Positions 20,766 through 31,330 of a stretch of 64,000 bases of DNA are shown in pieces (positions within the stretch are counted from its first letter, which is position 1; each line of letters opens with the position of its first letter). The translations under genes and the position numbers were made by a program. Under the pieces are notes generated by a model that ran no database searches, had not been told where the DNA came from, and saw only the letters and a list, made by a program, of their open reading frames with translations. The stretch is taken from assembly GCA_016081115.2 (NCBI GenBank), contig JABTTQ020003011.1:1-64000 (forward strand), written 5' to 3'. This DNA is from Rehmannia glutinosa (Eukaryota; Streptophyta; Magnoliopsida; Lamiales; Orobanchaceae).

Positions 20766-21744
20766 GTACCTAACACTACTTTTCATTGTGCAGTTCAAGA
20801 AAGATGGCGCTTGTTCAAAACGAAAAGGACCAATTTCCAGCGAGATTAAGTGCTCGTTGCAATCTGAATGAGGAAGTAAACAGAATAGTTGGTTTTTTGA
20901 GCGCTAGGAATAGACAAAGGTTCAAGGAATTGTGCTTTGGCCAATTCATGGATGTACAAAAATTGAAATTTCAAGGCCAATTATATCTCCACCTTCTCTT
21001 TCGACAAGACAAGTCGATGTCATTGGACAAGATAACATTCCACTTCAACAATAAAGAGCGATTTTGGAGTAACTGAATTCTCATTGATCACAGGACTTGG
21101 TTTTGGGTCCAAGTCTACTATTCCATCGTCCTCGGGGATCTTCAAAAAATGCTTTAGGAGATTTAATCCCTTTGCATGATACATGTGGAAAACGCTTTAG
21201 AAGAATGGTCCAAGAAAGAGAAAGGGGATGGAGATATCACCCTTAAGCGGCTTTGCTATGTTTCTTATACGGTGTTCTTCTTGTAAGAGACCGTAAAACC
21301 AAAAAGATTGTGGAAGAATATATTCACCTTGTCGGTGATCTAGAAGCATTTAATGCTTATCCTTGGGAAGAGTAGCTTTCGATTTCTTGGTGAAAGAAAC
21401 ACGTGCCTGCATGGCCGGACGAGTAAATGGTTTTTGGGAAAGAAAAGAAACGAAAGAAAAGCACGATTTTGAGAACTTTGACATCACGGCTTCCACCCCG
21501 CCTTACAAGTATGGGCATATGAGGCGATCCCGGCCCGTCAAATTGTGTGCCATCACAACAAAAGCTTCCAAGAATCGGGTGCCACGTATTTTGCGTTGGT
21601 CAACCGAAGCCACGGTTTTTACATTTGACAAATTGAAAACAACAATCTTCAGGACTTTGCTTAGGGGATGATGATACGGTAAGCTTTTTAATCATTTTTA
21701 TTGTGTGTATGCATACCATCTTGTGGGCTTGTTGTTTGCCATTC

Positions 21745-21847
21745 ACGCCACATGTTTGCCCACTTTTAAATTTGACATTCACTCATCGTACACGCTTATA
21801 CCCACATGTTTGCCCACTTGTATGCCCACATTACTGCCCACATGTGT
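21745..21847 (+). repeat. TGCCCAC array C
   Basis: Repeated TGCCCAC, partly eroded in the middle and well kept at its 3' end (ATGTT, TTGTA and ATTAC spacers in 12-bp register). Confidence 0.8.
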
Positions 21848-22175
21848 TTTGACTTTTGTTTATATGTTTGTAGCTCGTTGTTCACAAACACCTGAAACCG
21901 TCCAAACTGGAGCAAGATACTGAGTCCTTGCAAAAACTTATTGTGTGGGAAGATGCACTTGAGAAAGAGGATTTGAGACAGAAAAATGAAGAAGAAAAAA
22001 AGAAGAAATCTTTGAAAAGAAAAATGTTTGAGGAAAAAAAAAAGAGGGTGAAGGTAATGATGAGGATGGAGGGCCAAATCCTCCCATGGACTGGTTTGGT
22101 TTGTCGAGGAAAGTCGACAAAATTGAGTCCATGCTGAAGTCAATAATGGAGCATTTGGGATGCTCAATTGCTGAA

Positions 22176-22400
22176 GAGGTGGGCAAAGAACAAGCTCCAT
22201 CGAGTGCCCACCGTAGTGCCGACGATGGTGCCGACATCTGTGCCGACAAGGATGGCGACCGGGACGCAGACCGCGTTGCCCAACACGATGACGACCGGGA
22301 CTTGGCTGCCGACATTGTTGCCAACATTCCTGCCGACTTGCCTGCCCACATTGTTGCCGACAAGCCTGCCGACGACATTATTGTTGCGGTGGGCACCACT
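22176..22400 (+). repeat. TGCC(C/G)AC array D inside a coding exon
   Basis: The motif, mainly as TGCCGAC or TGCCCAC, continues in 12-bp register within an open frame. Each unit contributes a four-residue Ala-Asp/His-x-x repeat to the DUF1985/Ulp1-like protein (for example ADIVANIPADLPAHIVADKP). Confidence 0.85.
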
Positions 22401-23109
22401 CTCAAGAAGAACCCATAGGCTCTTCCCCTCATCCCCTTCTCGATGTTTCCTCAAAAGGTATACCATGACTGTGTGTGATGAAACCACTCGATGAAAAGAA
22501 AGATACACAGTCCTTTTGCCCTTGTTCCTGCTGGCAGCGACGCCCAACCCATTACATATGTCCCGCACAAAGGATTTGAAGAATTGATTGCCAAGCCTTC
22601 AAAACTTGATGCATTACTTTCAGTGGTTCAAACCACTGAGGTTGTGGCTTCAAATCCAACAATTCTGCCGATGGTGAGGATGGTGCATCCGAAAGTGATG
22701 GGGACAATGCCAAGCCGATTTTGTCGATATTAGTAGTCTGTCGGATTCGGATCTCCAAAACTTGGTGACATTGTTTATCAAAAACGTAAAGGGCGATAAG
22801 ACCTGGCCCCACGAAGAAATCACCTTTTTCTTGACCCAAGTCATCATGTCCCACCGAGGAAGAAGGGTAAGGTGGTTGTGGAGGATGCTCCGGAAATTCC
22901 TCAGCTGCAACTCTTTGATCCAATGGGCCTTTACCCACAGGCCTTGATTGAAGAATTTGAGAAGTGGTTTGATGAAAACAAGGACAACAAGGACGTAGTT
23001 GTTCATTGTTCAGTTGAGGAAGGTCACAAATTTTGTGCCTCGTGGTTCTTGAATATCCATGACACGAAGAAGGATGGGTTTGGATGATCGGTACATAAAA
23101 TCACTTCCA

Positions 23110-23212
23110 TTTTCCTGCCCACTTCTTCACCTATCTTCCTGCCCACTTTTATTTTTACTTGCCTACATCTCTGCCTTACTGTGTGCCCACATATGTGCCC
23201 ACATTGCAGCAA
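23110..23212 (+). repeat. TGCCCAC array E
   Basis: Motif run (CTGCCCAC, TTGCCTAC, GTGCCCAC) in what appears to be an intron between 23085 and 23215 of the Ulp1-like gene. Confidence 0.8.
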
Positions 23213-23965
23213 ATGGACTTGTTGATGCGCCTCGTTGCGTACAAATCAAAAAAATGGCCTGAACGTTTCTTGTCGAACTGGACAACCGTTGATATGCTAT
23301 TTTGGGTACGTAGCATCATTCATTTACACAAACATTTCATTCATCTTGTTTTTTGATATAAATTTGTTTATGACATTGATTTACTTTTATTTGACAGAAT
23401 AATTTGACTATAAAATGGGGTGCCAAGTTTGTGAAAGCTTTAAAGAACAAAAAGAAACTCTGGTCTTGGTGGAAGGAGGACGAGACTATGCTGGAATATT
23501 TGATGGGCCATATCAATAGGCGGTGATGTTGAGAAATCAGGCCACGCCACCGGGCAACCATGGGTGGTATATGACTTGAACAAAAAGTTGGCTGATGTTG
23601 AGAAGTCCAAGTCATTCAATACTTATATTGGACATTAGTAAATTAGCATTGATGCTACCAAGTTTGTGCGAGGAAACTCATATTTGGGACAACGGTCAAC
23701 CATTGGGTGGAATATGAGTTGGACTTGAACAAAAAGTTGAATCGTGATTGTGGAATAATGATGAATGGAGTCCTTGAGTCGCGGTGTCATTGAAAATACT
23801 TATATTGGACAATTATACAAAGAAGGAAATATTAGATGTTAATTTTGTATATTGTGTGGATTAAACAAGTTTGTGCTATATTAGATCTCAAAGCTCAGTA
23901 TTTGGGATTTAACGTTAGTCTTGTATATCAATCCCATTAAAGGATTGGAATATTGTAATTCCAAA

Positions 23966-24885
23966 TTAGGCGCCCACAATGAGCATGCCCAAACCCATTA
24001 TTATAAAAAATTGTATAAGATACAGATCTAAAATTAGGCATGCCCACATTCCCCGACAATCATGCCTACGAAAATGCCCACTATTTCAAAAATTGTATAA
24101 GACAAAGATCTAAAATTAGGAATGCCCACAATCCTGCCTACAATTATTCCTATGCAATTGCCAACTATATTCAAAATTTGTATAAGACACATATGCTTAA
24201 GCAAATGTAAATATTAAACAGTTTAACAATCATAAACAATGTAAAAATCTCAAAACATTAAAGGGTTTACATGCCCACAATCCTGCCTACAATAATGCCT
24301 ACGCAACTGCCCACTATTACAGACTTTCGTATAAGACACAGATGTCGTGCCCACAATCCTGCCCACACTCCTGCCTACCATTTTGCCCACAATCCTGCCG
24401 ACAATCATGCTTACGAAAATGCCCACTATTTCAAAAATTGTATAAGACACAGATCTAAAATTAGGAATGCCCACAATCCCTTTCTACAATTATTCTACGC
24501 AATTGCCAATTATATTCAAAATTTTGCATAAGACACATCTGCTTAAGCAAATGTAAATATTAAACAGTTTAACAATCATAAACAATGTAAAAATCTCAAA
24601 ACATTAAAGGGTTTACATGCCCACAATCCTGCCTACAATAATGCCTACACAAATGCCCACTATTACAGACTTTCGTATAAGACACAGATGTCATGCCCAC
24701 AATCCCGCCAGTATGCCCACCTTCATGCCTACCTTCATGCCCACTTTTACGCCCACAATTCCTATGCCCATCATCCCGCCCACAATCTTTCCCACAATCT
24801 TGCCCATAATCTTGCCCCGCCCACATTTGTCGTCATTCTTATGCCCACTTGACGCCCACAATCTTGCCTACACTTCTCGCATTAC
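23966..24885 (+). repeat. TGCCCAC arrays F-H with tandem duplication
   Basis: Dense TGCCCAC/TGCCTAC copies at about 23966-24180, 24270-24425 and 24617-24885. The last run is nearly uninterrupted, with 12-bp spacing. Confidence 0.88.
24061..24706 (+). repeat. 346-bp tandem duplication in MULE-1
   Basis: The segment from CATGCCTACGAAAATGCCC (24061) is repeated from 24407 at a constant offset of 346 bp through about 24706. The markers GCTTAAGCAAATGTAAAT at 24195 and 24541 confirm the offset. The two copies differ by a few substitutions and an insertion of motif units. Confidence 0.87.
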
Positions 24886-25790
24886 CATTATCCGCCCATC
24901 ATCATGGCGATTTTCCGGATGATGTTCTTGCCTACTCTCTAGCGACTTTTGTGCCCACCCCGAGTTTAGCATTCCCCTTGTCGCTTCCTCAACACCACCA
25001 CCACAACCACCACCACTACCATCTTCGTCCTCCCAAAACAGAGGGTCATTCTCAAGGTCTTCAATAGTCATACCTAAATATTCTTCAAAACCAGATGTTT
25101 CTTTGACAACCCCTTTACCTTTATCGATGTTATTCTTAGGGCGTGGTAGATCCTCTTGAACAATTGGGATGTAGATAGTTTCAACACCACCATCATTCTC
25201 TTCAGAAGTAATAGGACAGTCATCGCCACTTGACATATCTACATCCTCCCAAAACATAGGGTCATTCTCAAGTTCTTCCATAGTCATATCAAAATATGGA
25301 AGTGTACTTGGTTTTCTTTTTTTACTGACCCTTTTTAGTTTATTGATCTTACGCTTTTTTAAGTAAACGCACCGGAGGAGGTGACATAAATTCTTCAATG
25401 ATAGGTTCTTTTTTAATTGGTAACATCACTTGATTGCTACTAGCTGACTCAAATAGTGTTTTTCTTCTTCTTATTTTCCCTTCTAATCGACAAACCTAAA
25501 CAGACAAAGGCTTCTCGCTATTCATGCGAACAAGTAGCGACATCGTCATCATCGGTGGATTTGGACATGGTGGCAAAGGATCAACATGTTCATAGCCAAA
25601 CCAACTAGTCAACTCTATTTCACACTCATATGGATTGAATTTAGAGAAAATATAAGCTTTCCACAACAATTCAGCGTAAGTGAACTCGAAGGAAGAGAAC
25701 AGTTTTGGAATGCTTCCTGTATACCTCCATCGGGATGTACTTATGTCACAATCCCAAACTCCATCCCATAAGAGCATTATATGAACCCCG
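24868..25790 (-). pseudogene. MULE transposase N-terminal remnant of MULE-1
   Basis: The minus-strand 25790-25500 segment reads MLLWDGVWD, SRWRYTGSIPKLF, FTYAELLWKAY and FNPYECEIEL. This looks like the ubiquitin-like N-terminal part of plant MuDR-family transposases, which usually begins with a short beta strand and a bound 'Y.G' loop. Downstream, 25398-24868 encodes an acidic segment in which MT(M/I)E(E/D)LENDP(M/L)FWED occurs twice. The zinc ribbon, DDE catalytic core and SWIM finger are absent. A homologous fragment lies in MULE-2 at 28046-28420, supporting the identification. Confidence 0.6.
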
Positions 25791-25825
25791 GCAACAAATA
25801 GATAGATATAAAAGATCGGTTTCGT

Positions 25826-25955
25826 TGTCCACCCACACAATCGCCCACATAAATACCCACCCAAGTGCCCACATCTGTCCATTTCACTTGTCCACCCACA
25901 ATTTTTGATATTTAACATAAGCGCCCACCCAATTGCCTACGGTTATGCCCACGTG
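25826..25955 (+). repeat. TGCCCAC array I
   Basis: Run of CGCCCAC/TGCCCAC/CCACCCAC near the 5' part of the minus-strand transposase remnant. Confidence 0.7.
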
Positions 25956-26378
25956 TTTGCTCTCGATACAACTTGCGAAAAATCGAAACTCTTCAAATTA
26001 TACCCATTTCAAAAATCGTGAAAAATTGGTTAATTGAACCATTTTGCGAAAATGAAAATCATTAACATTACACGAAAGAACAATCAAAACTAACCTTTAT
26101 CCATATTTTTTGATGCAAGAACTGAGATTTATTGTCGAACACAGGTCCTCGATTTTGCCTCCTTCAAACGCGTCGCATTTACTAGGGTTCGTAATTTTGA
26201 AGAAGAGCTCGAAAATCTTGTAATGTTGATCTCTTTGCTCGAAATGTTGAGAAGTAGACTTGTAATGGTGAAACTAGGGTTTGTAATGGTGAAAAGGAAA
26301 GGCCCGCTAGCTGAAAATTTCACTCCCGCCCATAAGTGCTCGCTTTTTCCTTTTTTTTTTTTGATTTTTTTAAGTTAA

Positions 26379-26493
26379 GGGTAAAGTAGACATTTTAGGT
26401 AGGGAAAATGGGTAGATTTCATTAGTTAATAAAGTTGGGGTATTTTTTCTTAATACCCCTTCCCCTTGTTGGGGGTATTTTACCTAATTTCCC
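26379..26493. repeat. Right TIR of MULE-1
   Basis: Inverted copy of 19746-19860, with an extra GAAGGGG insertion near the outer end. Confidence 0.92.
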
Positions 26494-26502
26494 AAAATCA
26501 TC

Positions 26503-26744
26503 ATAACCACAAAAAGGAAGAATTAGACTGGGTTCCTTGGAAAAGAGAAAAAAAAAAAAAAAAAAAAAACATAAACAATAGTACTGAATCTTGGCGATTG
26601 GTGTGCTGGCGTGAGAAGAAAACGATTCTTCGTGGGTTTTGGGATTGTATTTGAAATCCGAGTTGTCGTCAAAAGTATTTCGCCGTGGTAATTACTTTCC
26701 TATGTTTACTTTTCTCGTAGGTAAGTTGCCTTTAGTAAATTCAC

Positions 26745-26780
<36 letters not shown>

Positions 26781-27320
26781 CACTCTTTCCATGTATGATA
26801 ATATTATTGAAGGTTTTCACACCTCTAATCTAGATTATATTGTTGTTATTTATCCATGTATGGTAATATATGTTAATTATCTATTTTTATTACTTTATTG
26901 ATTATTATGTATCTAGACTAATTTGATATTAGGTAAAGTATAGGTTATGGGGTATTAATCTATTATACATTAAGGGAAAAAAATATTCCTTTTAAAAAAA
27001 GAATATTGATTAATTGATTGTTCATGACCATCAACCTGACCCCTTCCTATGAATGGTTAAGGTATGGGTGAAATCGCGAATCGGTCAATGATCAATCTAC
27101 TCATGGTCAATTGGGTTGGTTCCAATTCGATTTGGCGGACATATGTATAACGTAATAGATGATTATTCACCGAATTATTTCAAATGTACGGAGAGATCAC
27201 TTTAATTTTGAAAAATTATGAAGGAATATGATGCGCACTCTAGTTATTTGAATTTATTTCCATAGTAAATACCATTATAAATCAAGTACTATTAACTATG
27301 TATCCTGGGCATAGAATAAT
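26503..27320. other. Intergenic DNA with two poly(A) runs, no gene seen
   Basis: Adenine runs at about 26548-26569 and 26750-26778, otherwise AT-rich. No protein frame was recognised. Poly(A) lengths may be unreliable in an assembly. Confidence 0.5.
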
Positions 27321-28538
27321 GGGAAATTTGATAAAATACCCCTTTTCCTAGGGGTAGTTTTGAATTTTGCCCCATTATTATTAAAATCAGATTTTTGCCC
27401 CTTTTGTTCTCCCCAAAAGACCAAAATATCCCTTTTACTTGAAAAAACCAAAAAAAAGGAGAAAAATTGAGGAAACCCATCTACTACACCTATCGACCAA
27501 ACCCTGGAACCTCCAAAAACTCACAAAATCAACAAGCTCTGAGGAGGAGAAGCAAGAATCGACCTACAAGAATATTGAGTAGCACAAAATAAGAGGAAAC
27601 CCATCTGTTTGTGCTAGAAATGGGCAACGCAAATATCTAAAATTTGCTTGGTATTTGGATCGAAAATGGGCAAAAGGGGCTCGAGAGACAGTGGGCATTT
27701 GGATCAAAACCATCTATATTATGCAAAAAAGTTATGGATAAAAGTTAGTTTTCATGGTGTTTATATTATTCATACGAACTAGAACCATTTTCTTTGAAAA
27801 ATGTTATAATTTTGCCAACTTTGTTAGATTTTTGGAATGGGTATAATTTGTTATTATTAGATATAGTGTATACAGTGAATACGTAATTGTAATTGTTGTT
27901 TAAATCGGCAAAAAATATAGAATCGTTGTTTTCGGCCAAAAAAATGGGGTGGGCATGAGAGTGGGCCGATATGTGGGCAGAGAGGTGGGCAGTTGTGTAG
28001 AATGTCTAATTAATTATTTTATATCATGACTTGGTTTGCAGGTAGTACATCATGTCCTATATTGATTGTGTGGGATGGTATTTGGGGCCGTGACATGAAT
28101 ACTTATCGTTGGAGGTTTACCGGAAAGTAATCAAAAACCATTCTCTTCCTATGTGATGTCACGTATTCTGAATTATTGGAGAAATCTTATGCATTGTGTG
28201 GGTCCTCGTTCAAGCACTCAAACAAGCAGTTGTAACTCAATTGCGATGAGACGATGACATTGAAGAAGGTCGAGTTTTTATTACCAAGGAAGAACTATAT
28301 ATGTCGGCATCTTGTGATAGTATGTATGTTGAAAAATAGGCAACACGTGGTGAAATCTTAATGCAGTGCTTAGGGATGCGAGGGAGTACCCTCCAGTAGC
28401 CTTGTTGGATGCAATCTTGATGATGTTAATGTACTTCTATAATTAAGTTGTTGTGTAATATACTTCTTCTTTAATTAAGTTGTTGTGTTGAATAATCCCA
28501 TGTATTATCGTATTGTACTTCTAATTTAATGTATTAAG
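27321..28538 (+). mobile_element. MULE-2: left part of a second Mutator-like element
   Basis: Begins GGGAAATTTGATAAAATACC at 27321, closely matching the MULE-1 terminus, and continues with the same ATACCCC and 'CCAAAATATCCC' type blocks. GTGGGCA motifs (minus-strand TGCCCAC) follow at about 27945-28000, then a transposase N-terminal remnant in the same order as in MULE-1 read from its right end. The unit is interrupted at 28538 by Copia-2. Further GTGGGCA sequence at 35270-35466 is probably its continuation. No right TIR is present, so the far end is lost. Confidence 0.8.
28046..28420 (+). pseudogene. MULE transposase N-terminal remnant of MULE-2
   Basis: After an acceptor-like TTTGCAG, the plus strand reads CPILIVWDGIWGRDMNTYRWRFTGK then a stop, and in a shifted frame TILFLCDVTYSELLEKSYALC. 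This aligns by eye with the MULE-1 remnant (WDGVWD, RWRYTG, FTYAELLWKAY). It is followed by IEEG- and YYMSASCD-like coding remains to about 28320. Frameshifts and stops make it non-functional. Confidence 0.6.
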
Positions 28539-28682
28539 TGTTGACGTGATTATAGGGATAATTGCCAATAACAAAATTATAGGGAGACAAATTTAGAAAG
28601 ATTTGTGATTTACTCCTCAATGTAATCCATTAATTTAGGATACGTATCAAATTTGTATCTTGTAATACTCTATATATTTTTT

Positions 28683-30042
28683 ACGAGTAAGTCTCTATCA
28701 GATGGTCTAACGGATCTAAGTCTGTTAGACGGATCATATACTTGACCCGATTCTTAAAAAAAATGAAATCTTCTCTCTTTGCCTTGCTCCACCCATCTCC
28801 TTCCTCCTAAACCAAGAAAAAGAAGAAAACAGAAACTAGCACCTGTAAAGAGGAACGAATGAGAATGAGAAAAATAATAATTCCATTTCATCTCCACAGG
28901 AGGCAAGAATGCTACAACACCATGTGCTCACGATGGGCAAGAACAACAGAAAACATATAACACTAAACTAGGAGGTTCAGAAAGAAAAAAAAAATTGGGA
29001 ACTTAAAATAGAAATGGGCTTCCAGAATTATTTCTAGTGTTGTTTATGGAGAATGCAGATCATCATTGTTGTTGGACATTTACAAAGAGGTATGTATTAC
29101 TCTTTCTGTGGAGAAAACAAGATTACTTATATTTTTTTGTTTTTAATCGATCATGATTATTTATGTAGTATATTTATGAGAAATACTAAAACTCTTCAGG
29201 AAACTACTAATACATTTCAGAAGAACTGCTAATACTTTTTAGAAGGGCGACTAATACTTTTCAGAAGGATTGTTAATACATTTCGGGAGAAAAATTTAAT
29301 TATATTCAGGGCAACTATTAATACATTTCAGAAGAACTGCTAATACTTTTTAGAAGGACGACTAATACTTTTCAGAAGGACTACTAATACATTTCGGGAG
29401 AAAAATTTAATTTATTTCAAGGAACTACTAATACTTTTTCGAGGAACTACTAATACTTTTTTGAGGGATTGCTAATACATTTCAGGAGTATATTTAGGAG
29501 AAATACTAAAAAACTCTTCAGGAAACTACTAATACATTTCAGAAGAACTGCTAATACTTTTTAGAAGGACGACTAATACTTTTCAGAAGGATTGTTAATA
29601 CATTTCGGGAGAAAAATTTAATTATATTCAGGGGAACTATTAATACATTTCAGAAAAACTGCTAATACTTTTTAGAAGGACGACTAATACTTTTCAGAAG
29701 GACGACTAATACATTTCGGGAGAAAAATTTAATTTATTTCAAGGAACCACTAATACTTTTTCGAGGAACTACTAATACTTTTTTGAGGGATTGCTAATAC
29801 ATTTCGGGAGTATATTTAGGAGAAATATTAAAAAACTCTTCAGGAAACTACTAATACATTTCAGAAGAATTGCTAATACTTTTTAGAAGGACGACTAATA
29901 CATTTCAGAAGGACTGCTAATACTAGTGCTCCCTGAAAACTACTACACACCACTGCTAATATTACGAAAATGCCACCGGATCCGCGGGTCAGATCCGTCT
30001 AACAGGTCAGACCCGTTAGACGGTCTGACAGGAGTTTTTGTG
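28683..30042. mobile_element. Non-autonomous TIR DNA transposon inserted in the Copia-2 LTR
   Basis: Its borders are fixed by comparison with the uninterrupted LTR at 34492. The ends form imperfect inverted repeats of about 60 bp, with the matching core TCAGA(T/C)(G/C)GTCTAACGG then TGTTAGACGGATC, and TGACCC at the inner edge. ATTTTTT (28676-28682, 30043-30049) is duplicated; the 7 bp may be part of an 8- or 9-bp duplication. The superfamily (hAT or Mutator-like) is undecided. It has no transposase. Most of the interior is a tandem repeat. Confidence 0.87.
29167..29930. repeat. Higher-order minisatellite, about 321-bp period
   Basis: Short units of roughly 25-30 bp built on CTACTAATAC(A/T)TTTCAGAAG are grouped into a larger unit. 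Its start, AGTATATTTA(G/T)GAGAAATA, recurs at 29167, 29487 and 29809 (offsets 320 and 322). About 2.4 higher-order copies are present. Confidence 0.9.
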
Positions 30043-30103
30043 ATTTTTTCCTCCTTGAGAGAAGAACACAGCAAAACATTATGCCCAAACATAAAGTTTA
30101 ACA

Positions 30104-30115
30104 TGGTACGAGCAC
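30104..30115 (+). other. Primer-binding site of Copia-2
   Basis: TGGTACGAGCAC directly after the 5' LTR, a diverged form of the initiator-Met primer site TGGTATCAGAGC. Confidence 0.75.
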
Positions 30116-30343
30116 AAACCGATCCATGAATACCAAAAATCTAATCTTCTTTTTTTCTTCTTCCTTTGATTCTAATCCCTTTTCTCCTTTGATAATCTCG
30201 AAACAAGAGATTCACTATGTCCAAGAAGAAAATAAAGCCATCACAATCATAAACCAAAATACAAACCCAATTGAATTACATAACTCCAACAACTTGCCTA
30301 TTGGTTTTGATTAAATGATTCAAATTTTAAGATCCAGTCACGT

Positions 30344-31330
30344 ATGATAGAAGTTCATGCAGGATTAAACAAACTTGGCTATTTAAATGGTCAAACTCCG
30401 AAGGTGGATGAGAGTAAAATTGAGTACGCGAAATGGTGTACCGAGGATGCAATTGTGCGTGGATGGTTGCTGAAAACCATGGAACCCCATCTCCTTAGCC
30501 TATTCATTGACCGAACAACAAAAGATATTTGGGATAGTGTCACTTAGACTTTTTATGATGGAGCAGACGATTCACAATATTACGAGTTGCGTTGCAAGGC
30601 AACAAAAACCAAGCAGAATGGCCGACCTGTTCACATTTATTACGCGGAGTTGAATAGTGCGTGGCAAGAAATGGATAGGCGACATCCCATAAAAATGGTG
30701 TGTACAACAGATTTACGTGTCAGACAGGAGGAAATTCAGAAAGATCGAACATATGACTTCCTTGCAGGTCTGGATGAGATATTCGATTCTATCAGAAGTG
30801 ACCTTCTTCGAATGAAGCCTATTCCAGGTATCGAAGAATGTTTTAATATGGTCCGAAGAGAGGCTCAACGACTAGTAACCATGCTTGGGAAAAGAGAACT
30901 TGGAGAAGGTTCACACATGGCAATGATCTCCAGAACCTCTAATTCTAGAAGCACTTTTCGAGCTATTGAATATGCTGAAAAAGACAAGTTGCGTTGCAGC
31001 CATTGTAACGGAACACGTCACACTAAAGAAACTTGCTTTGAAATCCATGGATATCCTGACTGGTTTTTAGAAAAGCGGAAGCAAGGCAATGAGCGAAATA
31101 ACAAACGACCAGCTCAAGCAAAGGTAGCCAACACCACAGATATTGAACCGAGTGTAGCTGCTGTTACAACAACAAAAGTTAAACCCACTGAATTTGGTGA
31201 ACTGCTCTCTTTATCCAACCGCATGTCCTTGGACAATTCAGGTAAAATAGAAAGAGTTCTTTTTGTATCTGCAACACAAGATATGGGTTGGATCATTGAC
31301 TCGGAGCTTAGAACACATGACGTACAATAA
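30344..31330 (+). pseudogene. Gag region of Copia-2
   Basis: One frame, interrupted by a single TAG at 30545-30547, encodes a Copia Gag. It has GYLNGQTPKVDES, AKWCTEDAIVRGWLL and TTKDIWDSV (retrotransposon Gag domain), then SRTYDFLAGL-like FLAGLDEIFDSIRSDLL, and a zinc knuckle CSHCNGTRHTKETC at about 30995-31040. At about 31290-31310 the protease active site IDSG is broken by a frame change (IDSELRTHD). The upstream start is unclear. An in-frame stop in an otherwise continuous frame is mild damage compared with the Pol part. Confidence 0.85.

Larger units (their letters stand above)
20804..23790 (+). pseudogene. DUF1985/Ulp1-like (C48 peptidase-type) gene of MULE-1, decayed
   Basis: The start is probably ATG 20804 (MALVQNEKDQFPARL), after an intron acceptor, with 5'-leader sequence from about 19900. 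Exon pieces in order: a DUF1985-like N-terminus (RFKELCFGQF, LYLHLLFRQD, then EFSLITGLGFG at about 21075-21110); a DUF1985 C-part (LVGDLEAFNAYPWGRVAFDFL and PRILRWS, about 21320-21620); a charged coiled-coil segment (about 21930-22180); a repeat-encoded Ala/Asp segment (22176-22400); and a pre-peptidase region (LYPQALIEEFEKWFDE, about 22890-23080, then MDLLMRLVAYKSKKWPERFL, about 23215-23280). A catalytic-His-like HWVEYELDL follows at about 23701. The Asp and Cys of the C48 triad were not found, and frames break repeatedly. Such genes are carried by plant KI-type MULEs; their role is unknown. Confidence 0.75.
19746..26493. mobile_element. MULE-1: Mutator-like element carrying a DUF1985/Ulp1-like gene
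   Basis: Terminal inverted repeats of about 115 bp (19746-19860 and 26379-26493) start GGGAAATTAGGTAAAATACC on both strands. A perfect 9-bp target-site duplication AAAATCATC flanks them (19737-19745 and 26494-26502). Long TIRs and a 9-bp duplication define Mutator-like elements. The 6.7-kb interior holds a decayed DUF1985/Ulp1-like gene on the plus strand and a MULE-transposase N-terminal remnant on the minus strand. The combination resembles the Kaonashi-type (KI) MULEs of plants. No DDE transposase core was seen, so it is probably non-autonomous. Arrays of 12-bp-phased TGCCCAC occur throughout. Confidence 0.92.
28539..30103 (+). repeat. 5' LTR of Copia-2, split by a TIR transposon
   Basis: The LTR sequence is 28539-28682 plus 30050-30103, with the 7-bp ATTTTTT repeated at both edges of the insert. 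The two parts together match the intact 196-bp LTR at 34492-34687, with about six differences, mostly substitutions. Confidence 0.93.

Noticed and set aside
20303..24922. Many small frames rich in PTxLPT or AHxxAH repeats
   Set aside because: They are automatic products of the 12-bp TGCCCAC repeat being open in several frames on both strands, not separate proteins. Only the segment at 22086-22418 is in line with the Ulp1-like gene.
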